The position numbers were made by a program, and so were the translations under genes. The notes under the pieces are model-generated. The model was not told the DNA's origin, did no database searches, and worked only from the letters and a program-made list of their open reading frames with translations. Positions 47,674 through 58,999 of a stretch of 64,000 nucleotides of DNA are shown here, in pieces. Each line of letters opens with the position of its first letter. The first letter of the stretch is position 1. The DNA lies in the NCBI GenBank assembly GCA_001414485.1, contig LLEY01000002.1:248001-312000 (forward strand), in the 5' to 3' direction. The stretch comes from Calycina herbarum (taxonomy: Eukaryota > Ascomycota > Leotiomycetes > Helotiales > Pezizellaceae).

Positions 47674-48339
47674 CTATAAACTCGCGAGAAACTCAGCTTG
47701 GTCGCAACAGTACTGAAGACGCACTGTAAGACCACCGAATCCTCTAAGCAGGCTGAGCCAGTGGCATGGTATGTTCCAATGATCGCAATCGCATGTGCAG
47801 TGAACAATAAGCTCCTGCAGACCGGGCAAACGAGTCTGCATCAAAGGAACATTCTGATGCTCCTCCACTACCCATTCAAGACAGCAATGAAGACCCAAAT
47901 GGACCAAGTTTTGTCCCCATCATAACCGTTTGCTCGTGAAAGAGGTGACGGAATAGAAACAAGACTAGAGGTTGGTTCCAAAGGCGGAATTTCTCTAATG
48001 TGCATAGATATAGTTGATCTCTTCTAGCTCTCTGCTAGGATCAATGCAGAGGTTCGCGAAAGAACGAGGTTGCGCGGGATTGACCGCGTTAATTAAGCTG
48101 GGTGAGAATGGATTGACGAACCGACCCCTTAGCAATTGTCGAGCTTCTCTGTTAACTTCTAGGAGACTAGGCAATCTGTCGGCTTGAATCTCAACAGATG
48201 GAGCCCTCCGGTCGAAAGCATGGTAGATGATAACCTTGATTGTGCGAGGGGGGGTATTATCGTAAGCATGCTCCCAAATTTGAAGCCGAAGCTCTATTTG
48301 TAAGTGAGAGAACTCAGTGGGGCCTGTATTGTGAGACAT
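47674..48339 (-). pseudogene. 2EXR-domain paralogue with three in-frame stops
   Basis: One continuous frame of 222 codons from ATG 48339 to a stop at 47674. The start (FSHLQIELRLQIWEHAYDNT) and SLLEVNREARQLL match the paralogue at 41954; the end matches too (LPGLQELIVHCTCDCD with LPGLRELTIECYCDYV). Three stops lie in the middle: 47995-47997 (TAG), 47965-47967 (TAG) and 47920-47922 (TGA). They fit Gln/Trp/Arg codons after C-to-T or G-to-A. No indel is needed and no GT-AG intron cleanly removes them. Overall length equals that of the other copy. Confidence 0.78.
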
Positions 48340-48814
48340 GTCTGCGAGGATTGTATGAATGTGAAGAGTGAGACTTGGAGATACTTCGAGGGAAATATAT
48401 GGTTCTAGTATTATTCTGTTTTTGTGTATTTACTTTGGCATTTGCCATTTTTTTATGCTGTTTTGCTATTAATCTTACCTTGTTTTACATTTTTGAATAG
48501 GTTTTTGTATTCGTAAGTCGTTGACTTCCTTGGTTTCGAGAGCTTGGTGAGATGTTGGAAGAGAGGGGGCAATTAGGTCGCGTGGGTGGAGTTTAATTAT
48601 TTAATGAGAAGAATGGTAGAAAATGGGCAGGCGTGGAGAGACAAGATAACGGCGTTTAGTCGTTGGGTTTCTATTAGAGAAAAGTTTTAAAAGTGGAAAC
48701 TTTTAATTTTGAATAGAGGTTGGAGGTTTGAGTTCAAAACTTTTGAGGAAAATAGATGGGTTTTTGTTCTTGGCAAGTGGTTGAGTGAATCATTGAAGAC
48801 TTTACCAATCTTTA
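48340..48814. other. Intergenic, no gene recognised
   Basis: Upstream flank of the 2EXR paralogue and 3' flank of the membrane-protein gene. No coding signal. Confidence 0.5.
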
Positions 48815-50811
48815 CTACAAATAGCGGTTCTTATATCTCAAAGTTGGTAGTAGCTCTGTGTCGAGGAAATCATACACCAATATAAAAGCAGCAGAATATG
48901 AGCCAGTCAGACCCCAACAGATAACAAGAATCCAAGGTACAGGGGAGGGCGTGAATGTCCTGAATACCACTTCATTGTGAGTGGGATTTACACTCACCAT
49001 ACTGGGAGCAAAATACCATTAGCAAGATATAAAAAACCATGAAGGTACATTCGCATGTAAAGAACCACCTAGCTGACATCTAAGCCCCACCTGTTAGAGC
49101 TATTCTTCTGCAGTTTATAATGGACACGCCCCCCGTCTACCCCTGACTGTGCTGCACAGATACTTTTAGTCCATTCCGGAATCGTTGCTAACCGAACGTG
49201 GTGTGTTTTTGTAGCTCTATGATCCAAAATACTGATCGTAAATAACGTAGCAATAACAAGTAGGATAAGACCCGCGGGTAAAAGTAACAGGAAGGACCTT
49301 GCTGTGCTTATTTTTGGAATGTTGGAGTTGGAGTGAATGGTTACCGAAGCCTCGTTCATCTGCTGTGACATTGCAATAGCAATGGCACCAGCAGTGACAT
49401 TTATGAAGTTCTTGAGAGCCGGTTGTGTCCAGTAGTTTAAATCCCAGCCCTTTCCATCCGGGGAGTAGGTTGTGGCATAAGCTTGTGGCAAAACCGCAGG
49501 GTTGAGTTTTCCATCCAAAAGGTCTACTCCAAACATAGGACGAGCGTTGTAAACTCTTACACCAAATGCCGTAACTGCGCCTCCCATCCAATTGTCAACG
49601 TTCAGTAAAGCCTTTGATGAGCCTTTGACTGTTCTGTTTGATGATATTTCGGTCGTTTGTGGACCACCAGAGCCGGAAGAGTATGTGACTTGGAGGAGCT
49701 CCGTCTTCACCTCACACTGAAGGGATGTTATATTGAAACCCGGTTGTTTGAGCACTGCTCCGCCTTCGATAAAGCCATCCATTGCCGCAAACATGAGAGT
49801 TGTGATGCGGACCGTTGGAGAAACTGTTCGGTTAGAGTCAATCCAGCATGAAAGCCGTGGCTCTGTCCGTATCGAGACCTTCGTAAGGCTGTTCTCCGCG
49901 GTCACTCCAAGAAGGCGGTCTGTAATATTGGATATAGCAAGTGGTCGGGAAGAGCAGGTGATGGTTTTTTGAGCTTTCAACGATGACACAGTGAAGCTTT
50001 GCAGCCTTGAGAGATTGTAACGATCAACAATGAACTCCCTCATATCTGGCAGCGGCTCGTCGGTAAGGGATTTAGACCATGAAGTGTAGTATGCAAAGCC
50101 ATTGACAGCGGGATCGGCGAGTGGCCCGTCTGAGTTAGAATCCGGGATGTTGATGCCAATTCCACCACCGCTCGAATAATTACTCTGGTATGTATGAGTA
50201 ATATTTCGCAGGGAATAGACTTCACCGATGACGATCCGATCCAGTTGGTTCAGTGCAGCGGTGAGAGCCACACACAGAAGGACTATGCTAGCAAACTTGT
50301 CCTTGGAGTGAAAGAGGGACTGAAAGATCGAGAGAAGCGATCCACGCGTTCCTTGTAGATAAACGTCGATCGTCTCCAAATTGTAAGATTTCCGACGGAG
50401 AAGTGGCCACAGGGTCGGTTCAGCCAAATCGGTGGCCACAAAAAACAGGCAAGTCAGCCCAAGGCCATGAATGAACCCCACGATTCCTTGTATTATCGGG
50501 AGAGCGGATCGAGGATCCTTGATTCCTCTCAATAAGATTGGCCTGCAATCAAGTGCCCATGGAGGACAGGAAAGGGCTTGGAAGCTAAGCCAGTATGTGA
50601 AACTGAAGCTCGCCAAAACTAAACAGAGTCCGCTAGCAAAGGCGACGAGGAGCATCGGTTTTCCAGCAATATTCTTCCACAAGCTGTGATTGACACGCAG
50701 CTCGGTGCCATTTGACTATGCACCTGTTAGCCATGCGGTGATCTTAAAGGGGAAACAGATTCACAATGTAAATACCTCTTCATATAGCAGGCAATCAGTA
50801 GGTACTGACAT
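48815..50811 (-). CDS. Multi-pass membrane protein with large N-glycosylated loop, 3 exons proposed
   Basis: Exons 50811-50776, 50715-49091 and 49001-48815, giving 615 residues. Intron 1 (60 bp, GTATTT, GCTAAC, CATAG) joins MSVPTDCLLYEE to SNGTELRVNH in frame. The long exon lacks an ATG at its own start, so this first exon is needed. Intron 2 (89 bp, GTGGGG, GCTAAT, CCCAG) is less certain; without it the protein ends at 49069 with WGLDVS. Three hydrophobic segments near 32-57, 82-107 and 150-167 are followed by about 320 residues rich in NxS/T sites. A further segment lies near 488-510 and, in exon 3, one at about 570-595. The layout resembles fungal DUF3176-type proteins (GTRGSLLSIFQ), but I do not claim membership. 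Function unknown. Confidence 0.75.
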
Positions 50812-53319
50812 CTTCCGCGCCGGATTTGTTGATGAATACATAAGCTAACAATTAATAAGAAGATATAGTCTGTAGCAGTTGACCAGTTTTGAGACTGGAG
50901 TATGGAAAGTTATAGTCGTTGTTCAGACGTGGACACCGCAATCTGCTGGATTATCATATGAAAGTTGAGGAGGCTCTGCAAACACGCAGTGGAAACTATA
51001 TTTCAGCCTTCGTCTGCGCAAAACCAATTATTGGCTGCTAAACTTTACTTTTTGTGAGCCTACTTATGAAACCTTTGCATCGGCGCGTCCCAAAATAGGA
51101 CTCAAATCAGCCACATACCTAGGAGTCAGTTTCTCAGTTGTGCTCAGCCACAGTTCAGCCTCCACTGTTTGTTCATTTGTCTCAGGTTGAGGTTGAGGTT
51201 GAGGTTGAGGTTAAGGTCGAGTCGAGGTCCTTCGCGACTGACCATACATGAGGCAGTCGCGATGCGGTTCCGGCCTCGGTGAGTTGAGATGAGGTCCTAG
51301 AGGTCGCTCCTTCCCTCATTCGTCATGACCACGGGTGTTCCCGCCTGGACCCCGGCCTGATGGAGAAGGAAGGAACAACCCTGAACACTTCAAAGTATAA
51401 CGCAACCCCCCCCTGTCCTTCCATATACCTGATTTATCGTCGTCGAAAACGCATCGCGGGGGGCATGAGGTTTTGTTGACAGCACCCACCACTTGCAAAG
51501 GGAGCTGTACGCGTTAAAATTCCAGGACTTGAGGGAAGAAGCACCTCTGATTTTCCACGTCGCAACCATGAACGTAGAGTGTTTGTATACAAGGCTTCCC
51601 TATCCTGTAATGCCCCTTCCCCCCATTTTCAATCCACGAGAAACAGGCATAGAAAAGCAATGTTCCCCCCTCTACGGGGACGAAAACTTCCTAATTTGTT
51701 CCCTTGGAAATTGGTCTTGAATGATGAATAAAACCACAACGCAATGATCAAAAAATATAAGCTTCTATTATAGTATTCAAAAGCTATCAGAGATTCGTTC
51801 TATATTTTTTATATATTTTTCTCATCTCTTTTAGATATTCTGTCATGCTTTTGGTGGGTGCGGCGCAGGTCAAAATTAGGAACTTTTTTCCGTCACCGTA
51901 GAGCCCCCTCGCCTCATCTCTCAAACCTCCAGTATATCCTTCACGAACATAACACTAAAACCTAAGACCAAGTGCATCCATGAACCAAAACCCAAGTTAG
52001 AAGAAGCCCATGCAATTCTTCGGGTCCCAATTTTTCAGAAATTATGCTGTACTCAACTCGTCAGCTTTGCCTGTCTCATTCTTCATCGCCATTCCTTTCT
52101 TACAAGAAGAAGTTCCAACGAGTTTGGAGGAGGGGATAGACGAACAAAGTTATAAGTGACCCGGTTGTGAGCGTGCTTTTTGTCCTTGATGATGCATCTT
52201 ATTATGATCAACAACAGGATAAGTTTTCAACTGAAGGCTTTCTCAACTCTCCTCGTAAATATTATGAACTACAAATATCAGGTGAGCTTAAAAGAACAAG
52301 TTGGCGAAGATGACTGAACGAAGAGTCAAATACTCTCTAAAGAAAACAGGAAAAGAATATTTCTACCTCCATTAGGTTATGGGGCAGCTATCATTTGCAC
52401 CGCCTTCTTACTTTGGAAATATTACTTTTTTTTTGCGGTACAGTAGAAGCTTTGTTTATTTATAGGTTATCAAAGACTTTTGGATTTATGCTTGGAGAAA
52501 GAGCTTTCAGTTTTCGAAACAGTCTCACTCGTCTTCAAAGGATACTCTCTTTGGTTTGAACCAAATGTGCTCTACAATTTTCTCCTAACAAGACTCGTGA
52601 AGGCATGAAAATTATGAAGGATTCGTAATCTTTGAGTCATCTGCACATATTCGTGTGAAACTTCACTGTCAGCGAGGAAGCTATAATAAGTAAATCTTGT
52701 TATTACCTTGGGTTATTGCGTCTAGGTTACTTAGCTGATTCAAGCCCGAGTCAATTCGATTTTTCTTTATTGCAGTAAACAAATTGTCGAGGCAAGAAGT
52801 TTTTATGAGATGACATTCATTTCACATCGAACTTTTCACAACATACATATTACATATTGGAGCCAGTATGTACATATGGATAGTATTTGTCACAAAAACG
52901 TGTCACATATCAAGCGCTTCTTTTTTCATATTTCTATAAATACAACCCAACAGTGAGGTTCAGTTACACTTCAAATCTTTTCCACAACTTCTCCTTCATA
53001 TCCGGTCGTATTTAGAGCCCCCCTTGATACTCACACACCTTTATCTCTTCTGGATGCTGCTCAATGAATAGCGCGCATTTCCCATGGGCCTTTTGTGCAA
53101 CTGTCTTAATTTCCTTTAATAAACATATCATATCCATTAAGTTTTTCTGTTCTTAGCTTCCCAGGTCTCCAACAATGGTCCAATGTCTCTCTTTTCAATC
53201 TCATCAACTAAACCATCACTGTGATAGCAGTCATAGATATTCTTCGTTTGAGTAAACTATGCGTGAGTTGTCCTTGACCTTTGGTTAGTCAGCAAACAGC
53301 TTCTTTTTTACGCCAACCT
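50812..53319. other. Long intergenic region, no gene recognised
   Basis: About 2.5 kb of ordinary composition, including a GGTTGA-type microsatellite and a T-rich stretch at 51770-51850. Frames of up to 75 residues at 51493-51720 look accidental. Confidence 0.45.
51184..51219 (+). repeat. Hexanucleotide microsatellite AGGTTG x 6
   Basis: Four perfect AGGTTG units followed by AGGTTA and AGGTCG, upstream of the membrane-protein gene. Confidence 0.85.
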
Positions 53320-54084
53320 TTAATCTCTACAAGATCCACATTCAATAACTTCCAAAGGCGAAAAGGTAGATGCGACAATTGGCAAGACAGTCTTGGAACA
53401 GGGCGAGAATTTGACGCCTGTGGAACTATACTCGTTGCCTTTTGTGCGTTTAGCTCCAGACCTTGCATCGACCTGATGTTGGGTCATAAAATTCAGCCCT
53501 CCAAGCTTATATTTTATAATCCAGTTATGAGCCCTGCTGGCTGCCAATTCATGACTATACTCTGTAAAGTCTCGTTCGAGTGTGTAGCTCATCGCTGAAC
53601 TTTGGAATACTTTATCGCCTGGATACTCTACGTGTTTGTCTTCACGTGGGCGCATTATTCTGGACATAAACATCGTGTCGTCGATAAGTTCGACATTTAG
53701 ATAATCTGATTGAAGGCTTTCAGGAGATACAAAAGCCAAAAGCTGAAAGAGAATCGCCATTGTTGTCACAACATCGATTCGTGACATGTCGTGATCTAGC
53801 CGCATATAGAGCAGCACTTGGAGCATAGACTCAAAGAAGGAAACGGGCAATCGCACCCTTGGTGTCTCATTTACCTGGTCAATATTGTAGGGAATCTTTG
53901 GAGGGTTCCATAAGGGCCGGCAGCCTGGAGTAAGGCTAATTAGTTTTCAAGGCTTGATATCAAGATAAGACCTACCGGGGACATATAATGCGGGTTTAGG
54001 TCTGTTTACCCAGATGAATGATGCGAGAAACTCAAAATCGACGATGGTTGCTGGACCTGAATGGTTTTTGGAGAGTGTGCTCAT
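53320..54084 (-). CDS. Fungal VPGC-motif protein (family often labelled geranylgeranyl pyrophosphate synthetase / RAI1-like), 2 exons
   Basis: Exons 54084-53976 and 53924-53320, 237 residues; the 51-bp intron (GTAGGT to CTCCAG) restores the frame across VPG|CRPLWNPPK. The motifs are those of a large ascomycete family: IVDFEFLASFIWVN (14-27), YVPGC then W (34-42), an Ile/Val/Leu-rich middle, RDFTEYSHELAASRAHNWIIKYKLGGLNFM and the QVDARSG strand. Members are often named geranylgeranyl pyrophosphate synthetase in databases, but the Asp-rich motifs of prenyl synthases are not visible here. A decapping-nuclease (RAI1/DXO) relation is possible. It is shorter than many relatives, so it may be truncated. 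Confidence 0.72.
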
Positions 54085-54902
54085 ATCAATGGTATGAACC
54101 AAAGCCCCGGCCTTCTTGGTAGGAGATCAACATTCGGATCTCTGATGGGCCGAGGTTGAACTGATTTGATGTTATTTATATCCAGTTTGCGATGGGTACA
54201 AAAGTACTGACCGTTTTGGGGGGGGGGGGGGGCGAATGTCTCTCGTGTGAATAGTTGTTACGCACATTTGCATAGTAATATCTGACTGCGATTTGTCGCA
54301 GGAACTAGAATTCGCAACCCATAGGGTGGTTACACAAGGAGAGACTAGGTTGCGTGCTAGATAATTATCGCGTTGCTTTCAAATCCCGACCACCAATGGA
54401 ATCTCCGCGGAAGCTCCAATTGCGCCAGAGTCAACACGCCCTTCGCATCAATTTACGCGGCAAGTATCTTCGCCAAGAATTCAAAAGTAAGCATCGGTGA
54501 CGGAAGAAGACAATGGACGAAAGAGGGAAATGGACGAACAAATGCAAATAGTTGCGTTGAATTGGAGGTTGCTGTTGAGGCGCCCCGTGGCGCCTTCAAT
54601 GCGTCATGCAGGGGAGTGATGGTCTGCTGTGATTGATCAACAAGAATTCAATGGAAATGGGAGATGCAAGATGATTAGAAAACATATATCACCTCATATA
54701 ACTTTACCAATATCAAATCCCGTCGAATGATGTGAAATCTTCCTAGTTCACTTTCATGAATAGTATATAATTCATCTCTTTCCTCCAGAAGAAGAATACC
54801 ATCAGATCACTTACTCACTCTCAACTTTCTGGAACTGAATACCCCTTTTCTCCAAATCAAAACATCCTCGACTTTGTAAACGCTATATTTCTAAATCCCA
54901 AA
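54085..54902. other. Intergenic region between divergent genes
   Basis: Promoter region of the minus-strand VPGC-motif gene and of the hydrolase at 54903. Contains a run of 15 G. The hydrolase leader (54780-54902) is A/C-rich. An open frame at 54373-54636 looks accidental. Confidence 0.5.
54218..54232 (+). repeat. Homopolymer run of 15 G
   Basis: Fifteen consecutive G after TTTT. Such a run is unusual and its length may be uncertain in the assembly. Confidence 0.8.
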
Positions 54903-55778
54903 ATGGCACCATACAACACCTTCTCCGTCTCAGCCGATGGTCTTAACATCTTTTACCGAGACTCAGGAGACTCTTCAGCAAACAAACCCGTCATCCTCCT
55001 CCTTCATGGCTTCCCAGCATCCTCTCACCAATTCCGTAACCTTATTCCCCTTCTCAGTGCGAAATACCGAGTCATCGCTCCAGATCTCCCAGGTTATGGC
55101 TTCACGGAAGTTCCTTCGAATCGAAACTACACATACACTTTCGAGAGCTTCGCCATAAGCATCGAAGCCTTCCTGGATACTCTCAAAATCACAAAATACA
55201 GCGTCTACGTCTTCGACTACGGTGCACCAACCGGCTTTCGTCTTGCATTGAGAAGACCAGACTCCATCCAAGCAATCATCACACAAAATGGAAACGCCTA
55301 CGACGAAGGCTTCGGAGCTGAATTCTGGGCTCCCATTCGTGCTCTCTGGGCTTCAGGAAGCGAAGAAGATAAGACCGTCATTCGGGATGCTGCACTCACA
55401 CTCGAAGGATACAAAACCCAATATCTTCTTGGAACACCTGATCCATCCAAGGTTGCTCCGGAGTCTTGGTACTTGGATTATGCGTTGACCGATCGTCCTG
55501 GCAATAAAGATATACAACTTCAGCTTCTTTATGATTACAGAACAAATTTGCCTTTGTATCCAAAGTTTCAGAAATACTTTCGTACTTCGAATGTTCCTGT
55601 GTTGGCGGTTTGGGGAAAGCACGATATTATTTTCATTCCCCCTGGCGCGGAAGCTTTTGCACAGGATGTGAAGAATTTTGAGTTACATCTGCTTGATGCT
55701 GGGCATTTTGCTGTGCTCAGTCATACGGAGGAGATTGCGGGATACATTTTGAAGTTCTTGGAGAAAAATGGCATTTGA
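54903..55778 (+). CDS. Alpha/beta hydrolase (haloalkane dehalogenase / epoxide hydrolase-like)
   Basis: A single exon of 291 residues, ATG in good context (AAAATGG). Motifs: oxyanion-hole HGFP (35-38), DLPGYGFT (61-68), and the nucleophile elbow VFDYGAPTGFRLA with Asp105 in place of Ser, as in epoxide hydrolases and haloalkane dehalogenases. The candidate acid is Asp241 in WGKHDIIF, and the catalytic His is 268 in DAGHFAVLSH. The lid region (about 130-220) lacks a clear pair of epoxide-hydrolase Tyr that I can assign with confidence. The elbow has DYGAP rather than the common DYGGP. It is probably a soluble enzyme acting on a small xenobiotic or natural product; the substrate is unknown. Confidence 0.9.
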   Translation: MAPYNTFSVSADGLNIFYRDSGDSSANKPVILLLHGFPASSHQFRNLIPLLSAKYRVIAPDLPGYGFTEVPSNRNYTYTFESFAISIEAFLDTLKITKYSVYVFDYGAPTGFRLALRRPDSIQAIITQNGNAYDEGFGAEFWAPIRALWASGSEEDKTVIRDAALTLEGYKTQYLLGTPDPSKVAPESWYLDYALTDRPGNKDIQLQLLYDYRTNLPLYPKFQKYFRTSNVPVLAVWGKHDIIFIPPGAEAFAQDVKNFELHLLDAGHFAVLSHTEEIAGYILKFLEKNGI

Positions 55779-58700
55779 GAAATGGAATTGGATGGATTTC
55801 TATACTCGATTTCACGGAGTTCTCTCCTTGGTTGGATTTGAAATTCGAGGACTTGTTTCTTTGGACGGGACTATTTTACTGTTATAAGTCTTCTCCTAGG
55901 CGGGTTTCTGGTTCTAGTTTTGCTAACGACTTCTCATTAGTATGGTCTTTTCTAGGTTGGACTTGGGTTTGAGTTGATGATTAATGAATTTCGCTTTCAG
56001 GTTCCAAATTTCTTTTACTTTGCTACTTTGGAAGCATGCCATTCTCTATTGACTTTTCATAATACGAAATACTTTCTCTTCAGGAGTCAGTTACTTGAAC
56101 TTCAATGAATTTCCTTTTCAAGCGAAAGTGAAATCTGTGTTTTGTGAGTGTTCGCACGACCGCAATTTACATCCCTTTCATAATCTTATTTGCAAATCCA
56201 GAAGAACCAAGCAGTTAATTATCCAAGCCATTTAGCACAATTAATCCATATCTTTCAATCTTAATTAAACGACTGGCCGTGGGGGGGGATTTGTATTCGA
56301 CTCTAAATAAATTACAGTTACTTGATACCCAACTAGAAATCATCGTCAAAGTGGTGTTTGCATGCGTTATACTCGAGTTTATTCGTGAAGTTGATAATTT
56401 CACTCAAGTAGTAGAAATTCGTGTCATACCGTCGGGAAACTAGTAAGTTCACAAAGTGGTCGATATTCTCGAAGACCAGTACTGGGTAGCCTGTAGTCGG
56501 ATTGCATTCATTTGTCTTGATGACTAGATATAAGAAGGAGGTGGAGAGCGAAGTAACCAAGTATCAATATCATTCTCGCTTAAAATGACTCCCCCCTTTT
56601 TAACCATCCCACCACACGGCACAAGAAGGTTCAACACCGCTCAAGCTCCAGAAACCCCCCCCAAAATGTCCTCGTGTACCTCTCCCAAAACCTAACAACC
56701 TCTCCGTGTCTCTTTCTCGGATTTGCTCTCAATTCCCCCTCTCCCTCTCCCTCGGAGAATACACTCTTGGTTATTCTCGGATTAGCAAAGAGCATCATAC
56801 GATGCAAACATGTTCACGTCATAAATCCCCTAAACTCTATCTCAAAACTCTATTCTCGAAATCCCACAAGACCATTCCCAAGTGCGAACCCCAACCAAGA
56901 CTTTCCCCACTCAAGATCCCCACTCCAATTTCAAAAATATTAAAAGGAAAAAGAAATCTCAAACACAATCAGGTCTAACTACTGTAGGTAATAACCTCGT
57001 CATTCTTTGAGCTCTAAATACTTTGCAGAAATTCCCACAATTCAAGCCTTTGGAAAAAGTAATCAAGAAGATAACCCCACTTCCCTGCATCTGACATTTT
57101 CTAGAATAATAGAAAGTGGATATCTCAATCATACTGGTACAAATATTCAAAACTTGCTCTCTCTACCCGTTCCGAGAGGCCTAGTATCATACAGTTGGGC
57201 AGTAACGCATCAATCTAGGACGCAAAAACGAAATCCATTTCATGTAGTCATAATACATTTCAACTAAAACCCTCCATTTCTTTCCGAAACAGCACCGGTC
57301 TAGGTAACTAAGTGAGGGGTAAGTATTATGACTCGTAAACAGCTATCCTTTACTGTTTGAGAACGTGAAGACTTTTCTCTCCAACCTCGGAGGGGTAAGT
57401 GGGGGGAGGGGTAAAAACGGATGTACAAAGGTGGAGATTTTTCCTTCACCACTCCCGCCATCTTTTATTTTCTCGAATATTTTGATTTGACCCTTGAAAA
57501 ATGGATAGATTGAAGTGGGGCGGGATGTAGAGAAGTCATAGCACTTGCAGAGTTCCCGTTTGTGAAATTCGCGCGAATTGGCATGTCGGTGAGTGTTTTA
57601 CATTGGATAAACGGGAGGGGTTAAGAGGCGGTCAATGGACCCTGCTACCATGGTGATAAATGAGATAAGGTGGATTGTTCATCAGCCTTATGATGATTTG
57701 ACCGTGATTTTCCGATCTGGTGGAGAGTTTATTGACATGGCGGGGTAGGTTTTCATGAGGAGAGAAGGGGGTTCCATGTGAAAACTCTGCTCTGTGTTTT
57801 TGCAGTATCACGGGATCTTCAAAAATACGGACCTGAAAAACTTCGTAGATGTACCCCTTGACCCCCATCCAGGACCTATCCAGGGTCTTCAGGTACAAAC
57901 TTAGGTACCCTCTCACACTATCGTAAAAGTGACCAGAAAAAGGACTTCAGCCTTCCTCGTCCACGATATCAGGCTAAACACCCAAAACTCGGTAGCTGAA
58001 TACATTAAGCAGGTGGCCTACAACACCTTTTACTTCACCTCCAATCCGTGGATGTGGGTATGTCCAAATTAAGGACCTCGATATTGAGATGCACTGTACT
58101 GCCCACGCGACCTCTAGGCTAAACAGGTGGCAGTCCAGCTGAACTAACTGACAGCCTTATGAGTTATCCCCTTGACTACTTCCCCGTCACCTGGTTCTGA
58201 TTGTATAAATAGAGAATTTTATTATAGATGTTGGAGTTGTGGAGCTAGATGACGAGAAAGGAAGTCTCGGAGAGCAGATTGTGTTTCGGGATTGAAAAAC
58301 ATAAGATGGATGAATTGAAGGCCCGGATTGTGAAGCTTGAAAAGGGCCGGATTGGGGTATTCTGAGAGTACCTTCGTACAAGAGATCCATAGAGTGCCTA
58401 CGATAAGTTGAATGTGCCATAGCCTTGTCATGACATGTGAAGTGTATCCACCATTCCGAATTCCTAGCCTTGTGGAGAATGAAGGGTCGTAGTCGCTCGG
58501 TCCAGACGTTGGAAAAGGGGAGGTAGAGGAGGAGGCTGGAGGAAGCGGATGTGTATGTGGATAAGAGATAGAAGAAAATAGGGCAATTCCGGAACAATTT
58601 TTTAACGGTTGGAGGTGAGTAGGGAGTTTCAGACGGAAGAAATTGGGGGTCGAGAGTATCATCCTAATCGAGTAAATAAATTGATTATTAAAATAATAAT

Positions 58701-58999
58701 GATTTTCTTTCTGATTATTTTTCAGGGTTGAAGGAAGAGGAGGCGAGCAAGGAGGATGGGGAAGGGAGAGGGGTTGCCCGAAAATGAACTCCGCCTTGTC
58801 AGTCTGGCGCACCAATCAGGTGTCCGGAAAATGGCTTTCTCACCGCGTTTATGCAAGCACAGCACATCTCCCCTTCACGCGCTCATTAAAAGTTATGCAA
58901 AATCTGGTATCCTGAGTCGGCGTTTCTCTCTTGCAACACCACCATCTGAATATTATTTAGATTTGTACGGCAGCACGTAATCCTGTAACCTGAACATCC
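55779..58999. other. Intergenic, no convincing gene
   Basis: Only scattered short frames (for example 56333-56560 minus, 58222-58815 minus) with no recognised domain. Some may be exons of a gene I cannot reconstruct. Confidence 0.4.

Noticed and set aside
53320..54084. True geranylgeranyl pyrophosphate synthase
   Set aside because: The family is often given that name, but the two Asp-rich metal-binding motifs of prenyl synthases are not present.
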